Made by a program: the position numbers and the translations under genes. A model generated the notes under the pieces. It saw only the letters and a list, made by a program, of their open reading frames with translations, was not told where the DNA came from and ran no database searches. 64,000 nucleotides of DNA from Glandiceps talaboti (taxonomy: Eukaryota; Hemichordata; Enteropneusta; Spengelidae): NCBI RefSeq assembly GCF_964340395.1, contig NW_027554293.1, forward strand, positions 1-64,000, in the 5' to 3' direction. This document shows positions 58,701 through 64,000 of the stretch, piece by piece (within the stretch, counting starts at the first letter, position 1; each line of letters opens with the position of its first letter).

Positions 58701-61333
58701 CAACGTCAATACTTTTTTTTCCTTTTTTTTTGTAATTTAAGGTATTTTATTGGATGTTATTTGTAAAGATATACATGTCATGTTACATTCCAGTTCTCAA
58801 AAGAGCAATGTTTACATTGCAATCCATTACCATTTATGATACATATGGAATGAGGGGTCCATTTCTTTAGAAAAGGTATGAGTTTGTGGTTTTTCTTTGC
58901 GATAAAGTGTTCATACTTATAAAGTAGTTTAAATTGGTTGTACAGTTCTCTGAACACAGGAAGGGATTCCTTTCTTTTACAGGAGTAAATGTATTTTCTA
59001 ACTATAAGGCTTATGAAATTGAGTAAAAGTGTCTCATCTGGGTCTGACAAAATTAGGCAGATTTTGCTAGGAACAGCCCTTAACTTAAGTGCTTTGCCCC
59101 ATACAGTTATTATTGCTTCCCAGATACCAATAGTGTGTTTACAGTTGTAAAATAAGTGTTCTATGGTCTCTGAGACCGCATGACAGAAGCTACAGAGGTT
59201 TGTGGGGAACTTTACTGGGTTTAATTTGTACAGTTTCTCGTTTGTGTACAGTATATTATGCAGAATTTTAAACTGGAAGTCTCTTGATTTGCTATCGACT
59301 GTGACTTTGAGAATTTGTTTAATACATTTTATGCCATTGCAGTAGGCCAACTCCCAGGTCTCTTTCAAGTTTCTTTTCACTGCTTGGTTTGGTAAATTTT
59401 CTGTCGATGAGTTCTGACTTTAGTTTGTGTTTTGTGATTATCCTCTATAGGAGTTGCAATACCTGATATGTTCATGCAGACATCATCTATATAATCATCT
59501 ATATTCTTTAGATTTTCTGGAATCGCATGTAAAATGCCTATCCACTTTAGTTTGAAAATGGGGGATAGTTCAGAGTGTGCCAGCTCACGCCATGGTATAA
59601 TTCCATTTTCCATATACAGATCTGAAATTCTCATTATACCATGTTCAACAAATTCTGGATAGTAAATTGACATTCCCCCTATCTTTATATGTTTGTTGTT
59701 CCAAATTATTTGATTGAATTCTCCATAGAAGTCCTCTGTCACACTGGCCCACGACTCCATACATTCCTTCCAAAAGGGTGTACATCCACCAATAATAGGT
59801 AGGGTGTTTATATTGTAATTACATTTGAAGATCAATTTTCCTCCTATTTTCTCTAATGCTTTTTTCACAAATGTTGTCCAGGGTTGAGTGAAGTCAGGGT
59901 TCAAGAACTTCTTTATTAGGATACGTTGTTGTTTTTTCATTATGGTCAGGTCTGGTACCCCTAGTCCACCTTAGTCCACCTTGGCCCACCTCCCCTATCA
60001 GGGTTTTCCTTGCAACTTTGTCCCGTCCATCCCAGAGGAAGTTGAAGATCAACTTATTTATGTTTTGGAGAACATCTTTTGGGAGCACAGCACAATTTAA
60101 TATATATGAAAACTGAGACACAGCCAAAGTTTTAATGAACTTTCACAAAAAGGGAAAGTTTTCTTGTTTTCCAAGTGTTTATGACACTTTTCATTTTATT
60201 TAGTGCTGTTCTACTATTTAATATTTCAACCTCCCTCTGGTTGTACGCGAAATAGACTCCAACAATTTTGACAGGGGTGGTAGGCCATCGTACCCCAAAC
60301 TTTAACTCCCCTCTCCCCTTCCATGGGCCAAGCCACACCCCTTCCGTCTTCTCTGTGTTAACCTTCAGACCAGAGCACGACTGGAATTTCTTTAACACTT
60401 GAAATAGCACCTCAACGGATTTTTCACAGGTCAAAAAACAAGTCAATCAAATCATCCGCAAATGCACTTTCTTTCATTTCTATATCAGCACACTTTATGC
60501 CATGGATATCTCTGTTGGTTCTTATGGCGACTAGCAATGGTTCAAGAACTAGTATAAATAACATTGGCGATAAGGGGTCTCCTTGTCTGATCCCACGGCC
60601 TAATTTAAAATATCCAGTGCTATACCCATTGTTCATCACACAGCTTTCTATATTATTATACATTGCCCTTATCCAGCCGATAAATCTAGGGCCAAAATTG
60701 TATCTCCGGAGTACCCTGTATAAAAATTCCCAGTCTACACTATCAAACTCTTTTTCGAAATCAATTGCCAAGAGTATAGCCGGGATCTCAAATTTGTTGG
60801 TAAAATGAAAAATCTCGTCAATTAACCTTACATAGTCACCTATGTTACTCCCCTTTACAAAAGCATTTTGGGAAGAGCTAACAATGTTTGGGAAGAGCTT
60901 TTGAAGTCGTTTTGACAGGGATTTCGACACCAGCTTCATATCAACATTAATTTAAGGATATTATTGGTCTCCAGTTCTTCAACAATTGTCTGTCCTGACC
61001 CGGTTCTTCAATTAGTGTAACTATACTTTGTTTCTGTGAGACTGAGAATTCCCCTACATTTTGTACCTCAATGGCAGTGTTAAAAGAGTCCATTACCAAT
61101 TTACTAACTAATGGCCAGAAATGTTTATAGAATTCTACAGTTAACCCATCGTTACCAGGGGATTTGTTCTCCCTCATGGTGCCAGTGTACTGAATACTTC
61201 TCCTGGAGATAGTGGTGACTCCAAGAGGGTCTGTGCATCCATGTCAAGTTGGGGAATATTTGGGTTATCAAGTATATTCCTACATTCCTCCTCATCAAAG
61301 GCCTGCTTTGAGTATACACAACATCAACACTTT
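58698..61333 (-). mobile_element. 5'-truncated L1-clade LINE with target-site duplication
   Basis: The element lies on the minus strand. Its A-rich 3' tail is at about 58712-58730 (T runs on plus) and its 5' end is near 61315. It is bounded by near-identical direct repeats, 'acacaacgtcaatacttt' at 58698-58715 and 'acacaacatcaacacttt' at 61316-61333 (two mismatches), as expected for target-primed insertion. The body is the ORF2 remnant listed separately. It landed in the 5' end of an older rolling-circle-like element within a spectrin intron. Confidence 0.85.
58778..61313 (-). pseudogene. L1-like ORF2: reverse transcriptase and C-terminal region
   Basis: Frames in order on the minus strand are 61313-61180, 61177-60947, 60939-60424, 60446-60132, 60127-59894, 59940-59377 and 59380-58778, separated by shifts or stops. 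Visible blocks are MRENKSPGNDGL, LKNWRPI, AILLAIDFEKEFDSVDWEFL (motif A), LGRGIRQGDPLSPMLFILVL (motif B), SAFADDLI (motif C) and LKVNTEKTEGVWLG (thumb). Near the C-terminus CSFCHAVSETIEHLFYNC fits the CCHC motif of L1-type ORF2 proteins. The endonuclease is missing. The style (GNDGL, FEKEFDSVDW) is that of Tx1/L1-clade elements. Catalytic aspartates are kept but the frame is broken at least five times. Confidence 0.88.
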
Positions 61334-61789
61334 AAAAAAAGGTATATGAGGCTGTTATACTTTTTTGACGACGCTGAAGAATGCTAGTCGAAAGTCTGCA
61401 GCATCGTGTACAGTGTTTTTGCTAAGGTTTGGGAACCCCGGTAACAGAAAGGGGAAAGAGGTAAAACTGGTAGTGCTTCCCATGCAATGTATCATAGTTT
61501 AGGTGGGGAACCCCGGTAAAATGATGTGGGAACCCCGGTAGATTTTACCTACTTACCGCCCTTAAATAAAACACTGGTGTAATTCACATGTACTGTACAT
61601 GCAGATATCAATGTATAGTTTTTTCACCTGTTGTCAGTTCACACTTCGTCTTTATAAATAGTCGAGTATTTGTCATTATTGTAATTAATGGTCGTCTACA
61701 TTGAAATTTTAATACTTCATTCATTATCTTTGAAATCAATACGCCCATGTGGGCAGAAAATGAAAGTACAATTATTAAAGTGAGTGTGT
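61334..61789. other. no gene; repeated GGGAACCCCGGTA motif
   Basis: The motif 'gggaaccccggta' occurs three times (about 61430, 61506 and 61530). Nothing else is recognised. Confidence 0.5.
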
Positions 61790-62395
61790 GTGGGGGTCAA
61801 GCATTTGCATATCACTGATACATGTTATGAACAATTCTTGATCTAAGCACCACTAAGAATGTTCCCATCAAATTTTAACCCAATCTACTCAATAAATTTG
61901 GCATTATTTATAGATTTTTGACCAAAAACACACTGATTAGATTGTCATGTCATTAATATTTCTTAATATAAATACCCTGAAGAACGTTCCAACCAAATTT
62001 CAGTCCAATCTGTTCAGTAGTTTTGGAATTAAACATTTTTCACCAAAAAGACACATTTTGAGACCTAATTTGCATATCACTGATGGGATCATCTGATCCT
62101 GAACATTTCTTAATTCAAATGCTCTAAGAATGTTCCCATTAAATTTCAGGCCAATCTGCCCAGTAATTTTTTAATTAAAGGTTTTAAGGTTTTTGACCAA
62201 ATATCGTGTTTTTTTACCCAAATCACATCGGTAGTAGGATCATTTTGATTTGATCAATTTCCCAACTAGACACCCAAGGTAATATACCCACCAAATATCA
62301 TGGCAATCGGTCCAGCGGTTTTTGACTTTAAGTTGTTTACACACAGACAGACAGACAGACAGACAGACACTTTGCCATGCCTATAGCACTACTAT
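61790..62395 (+). mobile_element. rolling-circle-like element, 3' part with (GACA)n
   Basis: Three ~146-bp monomers (one shortened to ~123 bp) contain 'gttcccatcaaat', 'aatttgcatatcactgatg' and 'tttgaccaaa'. They are followed by 'tttttgactttaagttgttt', a (CAGA)n tract and the start of the terminal hairpin ('ctatagcactactatgag'). The second hairpin arm is missing. Confidence 0.65.
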
Positions 62396-62399
62396 GAGG

Positions 62400-63685
62400 T
62401 TATTACCTGACATCCCCTCTTCGTGCAGTTTCTATAATGTGACACAAGTTGTTAGATGAGTATCATGTTACGGAAACTTCACAAACGTTGATATAATGGA
62501 TGAAGAGTTGATATCGGGAAATAACCAATTTATCATATGCCTATGCCCAGGAGTTCAAAGGGAAATTATGAAAAATATAAGAGTACTACTTGCTATGCCA
62601 TTCACTTCATGTGTCATGTGACCTGTTTATCAGGTGACATTCATATACACATACATGTAGTTCGCTGACCCTGCTCAACCATCATTAATTTTCATCAGAT
62701 TTCGGTGTAACTTTCCATAATCATTTTGAAATACAATATTGGTATTAGAGTAAGTTCTCTAAAAGTTTCAGAAAATGCTTTAATATTGTTAATAAAAGTA
62801 GATGGTTGGCTGACCGTGAGCTTAACTACTGCATGCTGTACGATAGTGTGGTATGGGTAGCATACAGTGTCAGTGGATGGCTAATACACACAGCCATACG
62901 TGTGCCCATGATACCATTGCGAAATGTATGTACTGTGTTGTTGTGAATTTACGATCATAAATAGTATCATTTGGGTATGGATATTTTGTCAAAATTTCCT
63001 TGTTTTGAAAATTCCAGTGCTGTGGGATACGCGATATCCCTGACGATCAGCCTCCATTTTATTTAAGTTGTTTATGTTCAGAATCGACATGTTTGTCCAA
63101 TTAGAGATGTGTTTTCTGATGACATTTAACATAAATGTCATGACGTTTAATGTGAATATCATTGACGTTTAACATCCCATATCAGATATTTCATGTTAAA
63201 CATCTCAAGGAGTGATTGATATGGGCATAGGTATATGATAATGAATAATGTTTTTATGTTTTGTCTTGAGAGCTGTAGGTTTAGATGACTGATTCTTGCA
63301 CTTTTAGTACAGTTCACAAAGCAAGTCAAAAATGTGGACCAAGACTTTGATGATTGACTGACCAATTTTGCCATGATAGTAGTTTGTTGTTAGTTTGTCT
63401 GCTTATTATAAAACCTATCTCACATTCTCCCACCTTCTTCATTAAAGAGCAATGGGTGTGTGAAAGGTTTTCACATTTTTTCTACGACTTTGCTGACCTC
63501 CCAAGACAAAAAATAGAAAACATGTAACAGGTGCAAGACTCCTCAATAGGATAAACATCTGAGATATTGATATAACAAGCAGTCGATCATCGGAGATGAC
63601 TCCGTCCCCGCAATGGATATTTTCAGGTGATTGCCACCTGCAGTCATGGTAGTGTGATGTATAAAATTGTATGAAATATAGTGCC
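62400..63685. other. no gene recognised
   Basis: Unique-looking AT-rich sequence. A short cluster of 'gacgttta' motifs occurs around 63140-63170. Confidence 0.4.
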
Positions 63686-63689
63686 AATG

Positions 63690-63775
63690 GCACTGTAGGA
63701 CAACTGTTTAATTGACTGAATATTGCATACATTTTTTTTGAATGTTTATTTATTTGTCTACTAATCTATGTTCAT
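63690..63775 (+). mobile_element. small fragment of rolling-circle-like element core
   Basis: It contains 'gccaatggcactgtag' and 'tttttgaatgtttattta', as in the first core part of the family. Confidence 0.5.
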
Positions 63776-63834
63776 ATACATTAGGGAGCCTTCAGTACTT
63801 ACAGAAGGGGGAGGGCCGGAGAAATCACACATGG

Positions 63835-63935
63835 TTAGTTAAGTAAAACATGACCCTCCCAAATTCTCCATTTGTTAAAAATGACCCTCCCCTTTGTCCC
63901 ATTTTGTAAAACATGACCGTCCCCTCCCCATGACA
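63835..63935. repeat. short tandem repeat with 'catgaccctcccc'
   Basis: Three imperfect units contain 'taaaacatgaccctccc' or a variant near the window end. Confidence 0.6.
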
Positions 63936-64000
63936 ACTGAACGTTAATCAATATTCCCAGGGGTGAACAAATCAGTGGTCCTGCTGAAAGAATTAGTGGT

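Noticed and set aside
61360-61410. 'gctgaagaatgctagtcgaa' as a possible hammerhead ribozyme
   Set aside because: The core reads CTGAAGA instead of CTGATGA and no flanking stems pair.

Overview
The window is AT-rich animal DNA with spliced coding exons, many microsatellites, LINEs, tRNA-derived SINEs, a DIRS-like retroelement, TIR transposons and rolling-circle-like elements with tandem-repeat cores. Nothing is bacterial. The repeat mix and a recognisable alpha-spectrin gene suggest an invertebrate, perhaps a marine deuterostome such as a hemichordate; the species is inferred, not shown.

The only convincing host gene is on the minus strand from about 57.9 kb down to 36.65 kb. It is a segment of an alpha-spectrin gene around the SH3 domain. 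It enters with two exons of the spectrin repeat that precedes the SH3 (57773-57922 and 54575-54667). A large tandem array follows: ten copies of the exon for the first half of the SH3, six copies of a 92-nt helix-C exon, and six copies of the exon for the repeat after the SH3. The segment ends with a single second-half-SH3 exon (37221-37372), an internally deleted post-SH3-repeat exon (36650-36845) and a broken helix-C relic (about 36359-36418). All intact exons have splice signals and matching phases; spliced in order they give 1467 codons without a stop. The SH3 ligand-binding signature is eroded. The array grew by nested duplications with offsets of about 8.18, 4.91 and 3.27 kb. The repeated blocks carry a LINE fragment, a (GTAT)n tract and the 3' end of an interspersed element.

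The rest is a stratified record of mobile elements. 0-11 kb: old SINE, element with ~150-bp monomers, decayed DIRS-like reverse transcriptase, LINE remnant. 11-16 kb: a TTAA-flanked TIR element carrying a SINE, abutting about 71 copies of a 58-bp minisatellite. 16.5-22 kb: near full-length rolling-circle-like element, a 1.5-kb TIR element with a 7-bp duplication, and a foldback element with repeat-bearing arms. 22-27 kb: (CTAC)n array and two decayed LINEs. 28-30 kb: PIF/Harbinger-like element nested in an older element. 31.1 kb: 48-bp minisatellite. 55.2-57.7 kb: Tc1/mariner-like transposon in a spectrin intron, 22 nt from a splice donor. 58.7-61.3 kb: 5'-truncated L1-clade LINE with a target-site duplication.

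All homology calls are from recognition of motifs and alignments held in memory; no database search was run.
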